Assembly: GCA_029204225.1 (NCBI GenBank)
Contig: CM055104.1
Span: forward strand, 43,987,148-44,051,147
Length of the DNA stretch: 64,000 nt
Direction: 5' to 3'
DNA from: Diphasiastrum complanatum
Lineage: Eukaryota > Streptophyta > Lycopodiopsida > Lycopodiales > Lycopodiaceae
Part shown: piece by piece, positions 46,491 to 58,027 of the stretch
Layout: the number at the start of each line of letters is the position of its first letter
Position numbering within the stretch: position 1 is the first letter of the stretch
Program-made: the position numbers and the translations under genes
Notes under the pieces: model-generated
Told to the model about the DNA's origin: nothing
The model's input: only the letters and a program-made list of their open reading frames with translations
Databases searched by the model: none

Positions 46491-47721
46491 TACCCTGTGT
46501 CTAAGTACATTAAGAAGATCATTGAGATTTTAGTCGCTGTTGTTGGGAATGCCTTCATGGAATGCTGAGTTCACCAAAACCAGTACTACTAACCCAAATG
46601 GATTTTGGTGAGATGTTACTAACTACACTAAATATGAGGTTGTTTTCTTTTGTTTTAGATACTTTGTCTTAGACTTGAAAACAAATAGGCAATTTCAAAT
46701 GCAAATGTTTATTGCTTTGCTAAAACACAAAATATCTAATCTTTTTGATTGATAAATTAACATTGTTTCATAAGCACAAACATTTTAGATAGTCGTAGGT
46801 CCAAATTGTAACTCCATCTTGTTTCACATGTATATATATCCACACATCGACAACTCCATTCGTGCTACTTCGAACAATGTAATAATGAATACTTAAAATT
46901 TCATATGCAGAAATGTGCTTTAAGCATTCATTTTCAGGCTTTGCATTCTTAACCATCTCCACCCAAAAACAATTTCTTATGCGACTCACTATTGGCCTAT
47001 ACATCTTGTGCAAGGTATAACAACAAAATGTTTGATTTTTAATCCTATCAAAACAAACAAACAAGGTTTGACATATATAGCTCTCTTTAGAATATGAAAT
47101 ATTCAAATGAACAAACATGCTTTCAAGATGATTATCATGTCAAGAACATTATATAGAAGCTAGCTAGACCATATATGGACAAGTTTACACAATTTAAAAT
47201 GCATGTATGGAATCACACACTATTATTGGAATGACAACTCACCAATTTACTACTTATACACCAAATATAATATAGTGCATATAAATATGACAACTCACCA
47301 ATTTACTGCTTATACACCAAATATAATATCGTGCATATAGATTTTATAGGTGTTGCTAACATAGAAAGTGCAAGGTTCCAATTATGCATTTAGATATTTT
47401 CTAGGGGCGAGTATGGATGGGCATTAGTAGGTATTGGCTAAGTTTTGGACAATGTATTGGCCATGTGGTGTCAATTTTCCAATTTTCCATATTCACTTGA
47501 TATCAATATCAAATGGATATCCAAATTTTGATATCCTTATCACTCCATACTCTTCCAAAATTGGTTCCAACCTTTCAATCCAATGATGTTAATTTTCACA
47601 CTCTACTTGTTATACCACAACATTTACAAAAAGATGCGACAAAAAATCTATATAACCAAATTCAACAAACACAAACTTTTGTGAATCTTAACAAACAAGC
47701 ATCAAATCAAGCCCAACCTTG
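46491..47721. other. Spacer without a recognisable gene
   Basis: AT-rich. A 116-codon minus-strand frame (46768-47118) has no motif I can place. A tandem pair of 56-bp units starts ACAACTCACCAATTTACT (47231-47286 and 47287-47342). Confidence 0.45.
47231..47342. repeat. Two tandem 56-bp units
   Basis: ATGACAACTCACCAATTTAC...CACCAAATATAATAT occurs twice head to tail with a few differences. Confidence 0.9.
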
Positions 47722-47846
47722 TGGCTTGTCACACTCACTTGTTTATTTATTTCATCCTACCATATTTCATGTAGGGGGATTTATGCGTCCTATGGCTGGT
47801 CACACTCACTTGTTTCTTTATTTCATCCTACCATACTTCATGTATT
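47722..47846. repeat. Direct repeat of about 53 bp, 71-bp period
   Basis: TGGCT(T/G)GTCACACTCACTTG...TTTATTTCATCCTACCATA(T/C)TTCATGTA occurs at 47722 and 47793. The second copy abuts the foldback element. Confidence 0.9.
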
Positions 47847-47982
47847 ATGGAAGGAGCCGGGCAGAGCCATTTTGCCCGGTAAGGATTTCCAGAATTTTTT
47901 TAGGCGAGGCCCGGAAGGGCCGAGCCTAAATTTTCTTGGAAATTCGAACTGGGCAGAATGGCCTCTGCCCGGCCCCTTCCAT
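47847..47982. mobile_element. Foldback (hairpin) MITE-like element
   Basis: A 136-bp near-palindrome. The left arm ATGGAAGGAGCCGGGCAGAG...GGATTTCCAGAA...TTAGGC pairs with the right arm GCCTAAA...GGAAATTC...CTCTGCCCGGCCCCTTCCAT, leaving only a small centre. It is GC-rich in an AT-rich spacer. Target duplications are not clear. It lies about 845 bp upstream of the P4H start codon. Confidence 0.75.
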
Positions 47983-48349
47983 TGCGTAATGAATTTTTGG
48001 ACTCTTTTTTAACCAATCCTTACCTGCCACGTGGCAGGTGCAAGCAAAATCAGCACTAGAAAAATTTGAGATCAATTCAATGCTCCACATGGAAGACAGG
48101 CAGACTTGTCTTTTCAAAATGACAAAAAGAAATGTCATGAGAGCCTTCAGCTGAAGGGCGTTTGGCTCTCAAAATCGGCTTTAGGGATAGTCGAGAAAGG
48201 CTCCGAGATTTCTTGTACACTTCAAAATGCAAAGGACGGGCAATTCCGTCAATGGGCCTCGGCCTCAGAGCCCTGAGCCGTCCGATGGACCAGCAACCTG
48301 CGGATCAGATCGATCCCTAGACCAGCGGACCTAAAACACAGGGCCGGGG
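47983..48349. other. P4H upstream region
   Basis: No gene seen. It includes a CTGCCACGTGGCAG palindrome near 48026 with a G-box core (CACGTG), and moderately GC-rich sequence toward 48350. A plausible distal promoter of the P4H gene. Confidence 0.4.
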
Positions 48350-48703
48350 CTAATTTCCACGTTTGATCCGGTCGTCCAGGCTCTGATCCGGCGCTGACAG
48401 AGAGAGTGCATTTTGCTTGCTCTCGTCTTCCTTTTCTTCTTTCCTCCTTCCTTTCCTTCTCTGTTTTTTGTCTTCTGCCTCGGTTTTCCATGCATCATTG
48501 ACTCTTGCCTTCTCATCGCACCTCTTTTCTGCTGCTATGATCATTTCCTGGTTTTGAGAGGGCTTTGAATTGATCCACACAGTGCTGTCTGCTTGGATCT
48601 TTCGGTTATTGTAGTCAACTGTGCGGATTTGTGAAGCTGGCTTTGGCTTGATTGCCAATGCAATTGCCTGAGAGCAGACTATGCTGGATATCATCAGGAG
48701 CAT
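48350..48703 (-). CDS. Possible small secreted basic protein, divergent from P4H (doubtful)
   Basis: A 117-residue frame from an ATG 123 bp away from the P4H start, on the opposite strand. The first 20 or so residues (MLLMISSIVCSQAIALAIKP) look like a signal peptide. The rest is polar, with a Lys/Arg/Glu-rich stretch (EDKKQRRKGRRKEEKEDESK). I recognise no family. The frame overlaps what should be P4H promoter or 5' UTR, and low-complexity purine-rich DNA alone could give the charged run, so it may be spurious. Confidence 0.25.
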   Translation of the reverse strand: MLLMISSIVCSQAIALAIKPKPASQIRTVDYNNRKIQADSTVWINSKPSQNQEMIIAAEKRCDEKARVNDAWKTEAEDKKQRRKGRRKEEKEDESKQNALSLSAPDQSLDDRIKRGN

Positions 48704-48826
48704 GAGAAGGACTAGATCTGTAATATGGCGAGGAATTATTGCACTTGCTAAAGGAAAAGGCTGGCTTCTTCCACCTTGTGCAGTTTGTGAATACACAAAT
48801 TGATAGGGCGTTTAGGGTTTTGGGAG

Positions 48827-51800
48827 ATGGCCAAAGATGGGCGGACTGTGAAGGTGAAGAGGTCTCTTTGTACCACCATTCTAGCAGCGCTTCTGCTTCT
48901 GTCAGTGGCATTGCTGTTGCTGTTAGCGGCGGGCCTTGTGGGCGTGCCTTCTGGATTGTCGAGAGATAACGCTTCCATTGGCCTGAGGCTTCCAGAGAGC
49001 TCTACAGTCTCCATGAAGCAACTGTCAGTCTCTATGCCTGTATATCCGTTGATGACCTGTTTGCTTCTTGATTGGAAATTTATGGTTCTGCAATTCCTGC
49101 ATTTTGTTCCTGTGTGGCTATTGATCCACCTCTGTAAGAGAATCTGGAAATTCTAAGCTCTTGATTTCTGTTTAGTATCTGATATGGGTGTAATTCAGCT
49201 TAGTTGCCTTAATTTTCTCTTTTCCTCCTAGACATGCTCAAGGCATAGTTTTGTGAAAACTTTCCACCTGGTACCCGTCTAGGAACCGAGCCGGCCATGA
49301 AATCACTTTGTGGGGAAAGTGTGCCAAATTGCAATAGCTATTGGAAACTTTGAATTTTCCATTAAGTCCATATTTTTAATACATTTTAAGGTATGACAAT
49401 GATCATTACTTTACGGTAACTATTCAAACGTAAATTTTTTGCAAACTTAAGCTACAAATCGGAATTTCATTCGAAGTTCAAAGAACGTGAATAACATGCA
49501 ATTCTAATATTTCCAGAACTTTAACTAGCAAAATAGTATTTGTGCATACAATCATATTTCAATCGAGAATACCAATAAAATGATCGAGAAATGTAGCTAA
49601 GAGGAAGATTTAAGGGCGCGATCAAGTGAAGCGCCAATTTGACCTGCACCTAAAAGATTGTGAATAAGTTTGGGCAAGTTCATGTCAGAAAGGAAGAAAT
49701 TTTGGGGCTCTATACAGGTCCCAAGTTGCTGGAAAATATGTTTCCCACAAGGGAAATTCATAGATGTACTTGCTGATGCACCTGTTTTGAAAAGAAATTT
49801 CCCTGGAATGGGAAAGCGCACTCAAATGAAAATGGGAAGACGGTGAATGGAGGAAAACTACTTTGGTCTTCCTTTAAGAGATTAGATTTACAGTGACACT
49901 TACTCTGAACTCTTACGATATTTCAAGGGAAATAAAAAAGTACAGTATGATTGGGGGAAGTAGCTTTAATTTTCAGTGGAAACATGGAATGTATTCAAAG
50001 CATCTAGTTTGCTCTACTTCTAGCCTTCATCATGACAGAGTCTGCACTGGAATGCAAGAAAATGGAAACATTGGTCTCTATATATGTGTTTGAAAGCCTA
50101 ATAGGGTCGTATGTTGGATGATGCTAGAAGGGATTTGAAAAAATTCAATCAGTGTAATACATTCATGGAGTTGATGGCCGAAGACTTTACGTGGCTATAC
50201 CTTTTTGCTTTTCTCATTAGACAAAGGTAGGTGCACTCTCTCTCTCTCTCAAGAAATTTGTCCGTAACAGTAGGAAGTAAGAGCACTTGTATCAATTGGC
50301 ATGAAAAATGATACGACTAAGGTTGTGTTTGTCATAGACAACAGATGAGGACAATCGAGATAATCTAGCTGGGCATAACATTCTACTGAGATAATCGCTT
50401 TGCTTCATAGGTTTCGTTTTGCAATGATTGGTTTGCTTTATATCAGGAAGGTGTCAGAATTGTTATACATTTTCCTTTTTGCCAGCATGTTGGTCATAAA
50501 ATTACACTTTTGAGTCTATTCTGCAGGGATGATGGGAGCAAGTCTGCTGCTCCATTGTTAAAGATAATATCCTGGGAACCCCGTGCAGTAATCTATCATA
50601 ATTTTCTGGTATGGTTCAAAAAATTCACCATAGTATATTTCGGCACTTTCTTCATAGGCTTCTAATCAACCGAAATCCCACTGACCTGCCTGCATACTGA
50701 AGTTCCTTAAAGATCCTGTCTGTGCAGTAGTGTAGAGATCTAAGAGATCATTATAGGAATGTATTTCTATGTACCTTCGCTGATTTAGTGTCTTAGATTG
50801 TGTGGCTATTGAAGTTGTTCATTGTCAGTGGGAGTTCTTGATGTGAACAGAGGTCGCTTGCTATTTTGGAAACTTTTTTCGTTGGAGTCTGTTGTGTTGC
50901 TCTCTATTTCATTATCCACCTCTTAGTCTTCTATTCTTCGGTGCTACCTGCAGTCAGACAAGGAGTGTGATCATCTGATCAATCTTGCAAAGCCATCAAT
51001 GGTAAAATCAACTGTTGTGGACAGCCTCTCTGGTGCAAGCAAAGACAGCAGGTATGTTGTGACTCTTTTGAACTCAAAGTTATGAGTTTTATTTTTTTAC
51101 TGGTTGAAGGCTTGCAGCAAATCTGTCAGCAAAGTCTGGCCTTGCATTCTAATTCTAATTCAGCTCTTTCTTTCCTCACTTCGATTGTTCAGAGTTCGAA
51201 CAAGCTCAGGAACGTTTTTGGATCGAGGCCATGACTCGATTATCTCAGGCATTGAGAAAAGAATCGCACAGTTTACATTCATACCTATAGGTTTGGTTCT
51301 CACATCTTCAAACATCTTATCTATGCTACCTTTTGTCATTGCAATAGCAACAACAAGCCTATCACTGAAAGGATGTTAATCTACCTGGTGTTGCTACAGA
51401 ACAAGGTGAAGGGCTTCAAGTTCTACACTATGAAGTGGGACAAAAATATGAGCCACACTATGACTATTTTTATGATACTGTCAATACCAAAAATGGTGGC
51501 CAAAGAATTGCTACAGTACTTATGTACTTGTGAGTGATATCATAATCTGTCATGAATAGTATAAATGTCCATCTATTTACCTTTGATGCTCTTGCAATCT
51601 CTTTTGGATGGTCTGTTATTCAACTCTCAGTTCGACATGTTCTTCCTTTGAGTATTGCATGTGTTAACAGCAAAACTTTGACAAGTTATTTGGCTGTAGC
51701 TAAGAAATACAGTTTTTTGAACAATTTTTTAAGTTGAGGCTCTTTTTCCTTTTCAACTGCAACTTCCTGCCAGTTTAATGTTAACTCAAAGAATGATCTT

Positions 51801-52336
51801 CTTACGTAAGAGTTGCAGGACGGATGTAGAGGCCGGGGGTGAAACTGTGTTCCCCAAAGGCCGAGCAGATAGTAGCTCAATACCTTGGTGGAACGAGCTA
51901 TCAGAGTGTGCCAAAGCTGGCCTTTCTGTACGACCACAAAGGGGTGATGCACTATTGTTCTGGAGCATGACGCCAAATGCAACTGTGGATCCTATGAGCC
52001 TACATGGTTGCACCTTTTTTTATTGTTTGTCTTTTATATTTTGATAACATCAATCAAGTGAAAATTCAGGGTTTATTGAAGATTACCTTCCAAAATTGAT
52101 CTTTTAAACATTAAGTTAATGACCTAGACAGTCTCGATAAGAAAAATGCAAGGTTTATTTGAGTCATGAATCACTCTTTAGTTACATGGCTACAAGTCTA
52201 TGTGACATTGTCTGCAGTATATTTCCCAGATATAATTTATGTTGTCTTCATCTTTTCAGGTGGCTGTCCAGTGATTAGAGGTGATAAATGGTCAGCTACA
52301 AAGTGGCTTCGGGTGGAGGAATATGCAGTGCCATGA
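48827..52336 (+). CDS. P4H: Prolyl 4-hydroxylase alpha-subunit-like protein (plant P4H)
   Basis: Seven coding exons with consistent phases and GT-AG borders: 48827-49023, 50527-50608, 50954-51051, 51193-51290, 51400-51529, 51819-52006, 52260-52336, giving 289 residues, the usual plant P4H length. Residues 1-12 are basic and 16-38 form a signal anchor (ILAALLLLSVALLLLLAAG), making a type II ER/Golgi membrane protein. The catalytic 2-oxoglutarate/Fe(II) domain includes SWEPRAVIYHNFLSDKEC, KSTVVDS, RTSSGTFL, LHYEVGQKYEPHYDYF and SLHGGCPV. Iron ligands are His178 and Asp180 (HYD) plus His264. Lys274, ten residues after His264, fits the 2-oxoglutarate-binding lysine. The enzyme hydroxylates proline in cell-wall glycoproteins and secreted peptides. 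The exon 1 donor (ACT/GTCAGT) was chosen by phase and is the least certain border. Copia D begins about 55 bp after the stop. Confidence 0.92.
49597..49821 (-). other. Open stretch in P4H intron 1, possibly a decayed gene piece
   Basis: The minus strand of intron 1 has a 74-codon frame reading FPIPGKFLFKTGASASTSMNF, then FQQLGTCIEPQNFFLSDMNL and LIHNLLG. The order of a MNF/G-rich block and a later LI-containing helix faintly recalls plant GDSL esterase/lipases, but no GDS motif is present. It lacks an ATG at its left end. Weakly supported. Confidence 0.2.
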
Positions 52337-52389
52337 ATTTGGTACCATCAGTTATGGGTACATTCCGAAAGAGTATTGTGAGTACTTCT

Positions 52390-53018
52390 CTAACAACCTT
52401 GCTTTCTACTTCATGACCTTCATCAATGATTTTTTATAAAAGGTAAGGGTTTATTTTTGAAGCAAAAATCTGAGGCAATCCAGTATTTCAAGATTTTCAA
52501 GGCTTTGGTTTAACTCAAACTGGCCTGAACATAAAGATACTCAAATTTGACAAGGGTGGTGGTTATATATTAGGAGAGTTCAATGATCTGTGCAACTCAA
52601 GTGGAATCAAGCGTCAATTTGCTACTCCAGATACTCCTCAACAAAATGTTGTTGTTGAGAGAAAAAATAGGTCCATAGTTGCATGCTCAAGGCTAAGGCA
52701 TTACCAAACTCTTTCTGGGCTGAAGCCATGTATACTACCGTATTCTTGTTAAACAGGAGCCCTCTGAAAGCAGTGGAGGGAATCACGCCTAAAGAGGCGT
52801 ACAATGGCAATATGCCAAAGGTGGAACTATTTCGAGTATTTGGATGTACCGCATATGCACACATACCCAAGGATGGCAGCAAGAAGCTAGACACAAAATC
52901 TTTCAGGTGTATATTCTTGGGATATAGTGAGGAAGCCAAAGCGTACATGTTTTATATTCTCGAGATCAGAAAGAAGATTATGAGTAGAGATGTTATCTTT
53001 GATGAAGACCGTGCACCT
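52390..53018 (+). mobile_element. Copia relic D, part 1 (integrase)
   Basis: It encodes integrase pieces (FYFMTFINDF; then QNVVVERKNR; VFLLNRSPLKAVEGITPKEA; FRVFGCTAYAHIPKDG) ending in the DVIFDEDRAP region, where Copia C is inserted. It continues at 57041 and 63072. Broken relic. Confidence 0.8.
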
Positions 53019-54021
53019 TGTTGAACTTGTAAACCTTGTTAAATAAATGGAACTTGTCACATGGTCATACATGGGTACAAAATACTTTGAGGCCCAAACT
53101 TAGGCAAATTTTTTTAGTACAAACTCGTGGGAGGCCCTCTTGCATGTTGATGCCACATACCCACTTGAGTTTGGTAGACCCCATGCACATGTGCATGGGG
53201 GAGAAAAAGTTAGTTTGCCACATATCCTAGTTTGCATTCAACATGCAAGATGCATGCATGACAAATTAGACACATGCAAATAGGCATGCAAATTGCCACA
53301 GACCTTGGACACTTGTCAATAGCACGCCATGCTTTGTACATACATCATTTCTATCAAATGGAACCTCCATGAGTTGGAGAAATGTGATTTTTGGAATAAG
53401 CTTCCATACTTCATCATTGTATTGTCTTCAACATCTGAATTTTTGTGTAGAAAATCGCAGGAGGATCAGATCAGGGAATTCAGAAGTTTCTCCCTTATCT
53501 CTCATCGGATTTGTATGAAATTTGTTGCGATCTTATCCATACTGGAGGGCGCTCCTTCTCTGATCTTCTCCCACTTGGAAGCAAAACAGCCACCTAACAT
53601 TCTGGTGTAGGGCGCTGGACCTGGTTTCCACTTTTCATCCTATCTCTCTCATGTATTGTCAGATTTGGATAGGATCTTTTGCTTGTGGTTTCTCTTGCAT
53701 AGGCTCTTTCTTTCATAGTGAATAGAAGTCATATAGAAGCTGATCAGGATCTGTTTTTACAGATCTGAGGCACCTATTTGAAGTGGCCAGCAAGTAGGAA
53801 ATAGTCCACATCGTGATTCATTCAATAGACAATGAATAGAGTTCAAAGAGGATTGAATTAGGATCATTCTTATGATCTACAGCTTGCTGTTCTTTGTGTA
53901 TTTCAGATGCATGTTTCATTCCTAGACTTGTTAAGCTCAAGTAGTCCTTGAAAATAGCATCTCTAGGGAGGGTCCTGAATCCAGATTTTGAGCTATTCTA
54001 GCATTCTTGATTTTTACAACA
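53019..54021 (+). repeat. 5' LTR of Copia C
   Basis: About 1003 bp, matching 55971-57040 apart from scattered differences and one extra 76-bp unit in the 3' copy. Confidence 0.9.
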
Positions 54022-55970
54022 GTGGTATCAGAGCTGTTCTCAAGAGAAATGGAGTATGGGAGATCATCAATGGACGACATAAAGAGATCGAGACAAGTGG
54101 AATGAAAAGAATGATCACTGAGCATATGCTTGGATCAGTCTTCTCTACTTGAAATATCTGAAATGAGTAGTGCCAAAGATATTTGGAACTATCTAAAAAA
54201 TAAATTTGAAACTAAATCCACTTCTGAAGTTGTACATATGTCAAATAGATTGTATACAATGATGGAGTGGTAAGACCGATATAAAGAATTTTATATCTGA
54301 GATGAAAAGTTATTTTACTTCTCTAGCTCTTGCAGGACAAGAATATGCCATTAATAATGGCCAGAAGTTGTTTATTTTTCTTGGTGCTCTTCCCACTTCT
54401 TTTGACTCACTTAGGACAATTTTAGCAAGAACACCTAACATGAGTTTTGACGGAGCAAGTAATGCAGCGATTGAAGAAGATCACCTCAGAAGAGAAAGAG
54501 CAGCCCGGCACCAGCATGAAAGTAAGTTGCAGGAAGCCTACTTCACCAATCTGGGAGACAAGAAGAAAAAGAAGCAGAAGTCAAAGAAGAGCAAAGAGAA
54601 GAGGCCAAAACCCACATGTGACTATTGTGGGAAAGATGGCCACATACCCACCAAGTGTTGGTGCAATCCAAAGATACCATGTATCCATTGCAAGATCAGC
54701 GGTCATGCAGCCATCTATTGCGAGCAAAACCCAAGGAAGAAGAAAGGAAAGTCGAAGGCACACCTTGTGGAAGACAACTCTACTTTTGAAGCTGGAGAGG
54801 CATTTATATCAGCCAAAGAGCTTCCATGCACCTACATGATCAATGACGGTTCAGCGCACGCCCTTAGGGGAGCATATATGGCCTAAAGCAATCAGCAAGG
54901 GCCTGGTTCCAAAAGAAGGATGAAGGTTTGAAGTTTCTTGGTTTTACTCCCACTAGTGCTGATCCAAATGTTTATACAAAGTACCTTAATGGGGAAATAG
55001 TAATCATTGGTGTTTATGTTGATGATACATTGATTGCCACTAAGTCCATAGAAAATATGGAGATAGTCAAGAAGCAAATATTCTCTATATTGGAAATTGC
55101 CGATATGGGAGAAGCCAAGGTTTATCTTGGGGTGCAAATTGAAAAGGAAAGCTCTAGCTATTTCCTACATCAATCTCTCTATATTTCAAAGCTTCTTGAC
55201 AGGTTTAACATGCAAGATTGTAAGGGGAAAATGGTTCCTATGCCTACAAGAACCATACTATCAAAGGATGAAAAAGAACAAATGGCTCTTATTCCTTATC
55301 AACATCTCATTGGTTCCTTTACACATTTAGCAACTTGGACTAGGCCTGAAATAGCTTTTTTAGTTTTCAGCCTTAGTCAATTCAATGCTAATCCAGGCTT
55401 GAAGCATTGGAAGTTAGCACAACATGTTTTGAAATATCTCAAGCATACTAAAACAGTGGAATTTATTTTTCCCATGACAAAAGTATAGAAATTGTCACCT
55501 ATACAGATGCAAGTTGGATGTCCAGGAAGGATGATTCAAAATTCATCTTTGGAAGTGTTTGTCTAGTTGCAGGTGCAACTATTCCATGGGTATGTAAAAA
55601 GCAATTAATTGTCGCTCAATCTTCTTGTGAATCAGAATATGTAGCAGAAAGGCGTGCAATGAGATCTTATGGATGCAATATATTTCAAACCAGCTTGGTG
55701 TCTTTCAAGAAAATCCTTACTTACTTCTCATGGATAACAGTTCAGCTATCCAACTAAGCAAGGATTTAGTATTTCATCCAAGAACCAAACACATAGCGAT
55801 GAGATATCATCACATCAGAGATTTGGTTGAAAAACAAATCATCGAAGTGGAGTATGTACCAAGTGAAGATATGGTAGCTGACATCTTCACCAAACCTTTG
55901 GACAAGAGCTTATTTGAAAAGCATCGGGAGGCTTTGGGAGTTATATATTTAAACAGGTTTAAGGGGGAGT

Positions 55971-57040
55971 TGTTGAACTTGTAAACCTTGTCAAATAAAT
56001 GGAACTTGTCACATGGTCATACATGGGTAAATACTTTGAGGCCCAAACTTAGGCAAATTTTTTTAGTACAAACTCGTGGGAGTTCTCTTGCATGTTGATG
56101 CCACATACCCACTTGAGTTTGGTAGACCCCCATGCACATGTGCATGGGGGAGAAAAAGTTAGTTTGCCACCTCCTAGTTTGCATGCAACATGCAAGATGC
56201 ATGCATGACAAACATGTGCATGGGGGAGAAAAAGTTAGTTTGCCACCTCCTAGTTTGCATGCAACATGCAAGATGCATGCATGACAAATTAGACACATGC
56301 AAATAGGCATGCAAATTGCCACATACTTTGGACACTTGGCAATAGCATGCCAATCTTTGTACATACATCATTTCTATCAAATGGAACCTCCACGAGTTGG
56401 AGAAATGTGATTTTTGGAATAAGCTTCCATACTTCATCATTGTATTGTCTTCAACAACTGAATTTTTGTGTAGAAAATCAAAGGAGGATCAGATAAGGGA
56501 ATTCACAAGTTTCTCCCTTATCTCTCATCGGCTCTGGATGAAATTTGTTGCAATCTGATCCGCACTGGAGGGCGCTCCTTCTCTGATCTTCTCCCACTCG
56601 GAAGCAGAACAGCCACCTAACATTCTGGTGTAGGGCGCTGAACCTGGTTTCCACTTTTCATCCTATCTCTCTCATGTATTGTCAGATTTGGATAGGATCT
56701 TTTGCTTGTGGTTTCTCTTGCATAGGCTCTTTCTTTCATAGTGAATAGAAGTCATATAGAAGCTGATCAGGATCTGTTTTTACACTTATGAGGCACCTAT
56801 TTGAAGTGGCCAGCAAGTGGGAAATTGTCCACATCATGATTCATTCAATAGACAATGAATAGAGTTTAAAGAGGATTGAATTAGGATCATTCTTATGATC
56901 TACATCTTGCTGTTCTTTGTGTATTTCAGATGCATGTTTCATTCCTAGACTTGTTAAGCTCAAGTAGTCCTTGAAAATAGCATCTCTAGGGTCCTGAATC
57001 CAGATTTCGTGCTATTCTAGCATTCTTGATTTTTACAACA
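55971..57040 (+). repeat. 3' LTR of Copia C
   Basis: Starts TGTTGAACTTG after a polypurine tract and ends TTTTTACAACA. It contains a 76-bp tandem duplication at 56137-56288. Confidence 0.9.
56137..56288. repeat. 76-bp tandem duplication inside the 3' LTR of C
   Basis: CATGTGCATGGGGGAGAAAA...GATGCATGCATGACAAA occurs twice, apparently identical, while the 5' LTR has it once. The duplication therefore arose after insertion. Confidence 0.9.
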
Positions 57041-57858
57041 CGCCTCAAGTGGAGGAGCATGAGAACAATGGTAAGTTATTGATTTCAGTGAGCAAATCTC
57101 AAAGTGATTATTGTTCTCTATGTTGATAGGTAGCAATAAGTTGATTATTGCACGTGAATTTGACATGAAAGATTTGGGCTTGATACATTATTGCCTAGGA
57201 TTAGAAGTTTGGAGGAAGTGATATTCTTTTTATATCCTAGACAAGGTATGCAAATGAGCTCTTTTGAAGATTCGATATGGGGGATTACAAGCCTATAGCC
57301 ACTCTGGTTATACAAGTAATAAGCCAGCCATGGCTGATGGGACACCATTTGTAGATGAAACGCTTTATCATCAGTTGTCAATAGCTTGATATATCTTACA
57401 AATACCAGAGTCCAGACTAGAAATTGCACTTGTAGTTGGTGTTGCAAGTCAGTTCATGAGTAAACCTACATGGGCACATTGGAAAGCAGCCAAGCGAATT
57501 CTGAGGTATGTAAAAGAACTTCTACATATGGCATTGGTTACACGGATGATGGAAGCCTTCAAAAGGAAAGATATTCTAATGCAGATTGAGGAGGAGACAA
57601 GGGTGATCGTAGATCGACAAAAGGTTATTCAATTCACCTGGGTTCTGGAGCAGCTTCTTGGTGTAGCAAGAAACTACCTACTATAGCATTGTCTTTGATA
57701 GAAGTTGAGTATAAGGTGACCACGAGGACCGTTTGAGGGGCTATATGGTTGAGGCGCTTTCTGGGTGATATGCAGATTGCTCAAGTAAGTTCTAAAGTGA
57801 TTTATTGCGATAGCGAGAATTGCATTCAGCTTGCAAGGAATCCTGTATACGATACCAG
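57041..57858 (+). mobile_element. Copia relic D, part 2 (reverse transcriptase and RNase H)
   Basis: Pieces of reverse transcriptase (FDMKDLGLIHYCLGLEVW, near 57160) and RNase H (SKPTWAHWKAAKRILRYVK; IYCDSENCIQLARNPVYDT) follow Copia C and stop at the left end of Copia B3. Broken relic. Confidence 0.8.
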
Positions 57859-58027
57859 TGTTGGATTTCAATGCTCAAGCCCAAATCCATTCAGTAATGA
57901 GCATCCTGAAAGTTGTATATACTTATACAAGAAAACCAGACAAAGAGGCTCGAATTCTTGAGCAGAAGATCGAAATTCGGAATCGAACTTTTTTGACCCT
58001 GGATGATGCTGAGCAAAGCAAGATTTT

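Larger units (their letters stand above)
53019..57040 (+). mobile_element. Copia element C, inserted in D
   Basis: LTRs at 53019-54021 and 55971-57040 (TGTTGAACTTG...TTTTTACAACA), primer site GTGGTATCAGAGC at 54022, and polypurine tract AAGGGGGAG before the 3' LTR. The flanks CACCT (53014) and CGCCT (57041) look like a slightly diverged target duplication. The interior encodes Gag with two zinc knuckles (CDYCGKDGHIPTKC and CIHCKISGHAAIYC, 54630-54730), then reverse transcriptase (GVYVDDTLIATKS) and RNase H ending in EYVPSEDMVADIFTKPL. The central pol region is not represented. Broken, with several breaks. The LTRs differ by a few percent by eye, so it is older than the 38699 element. Confidence 0.88.

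Noticed and set aside
46768-47118. 116-codon minus-strand frame
   Set aside because: No recognisable motif, AT-rich composition and no supporting context. Probably chance.
47513-47929. 138-codon plus-strand frame with repeated SLVYLFHPT/HLFLYFILP words
   Set aside because: It follows the local direct repeat and runs into the foldback element, with no family resemblance.
48249-48516. Short minus-strand frames rich in Arg/Lys/Glu
   Set aside because: Alternative frames of the same purine-rich DNA. Only the ATG-started frame with a signal-like start was kept, at low confidence.
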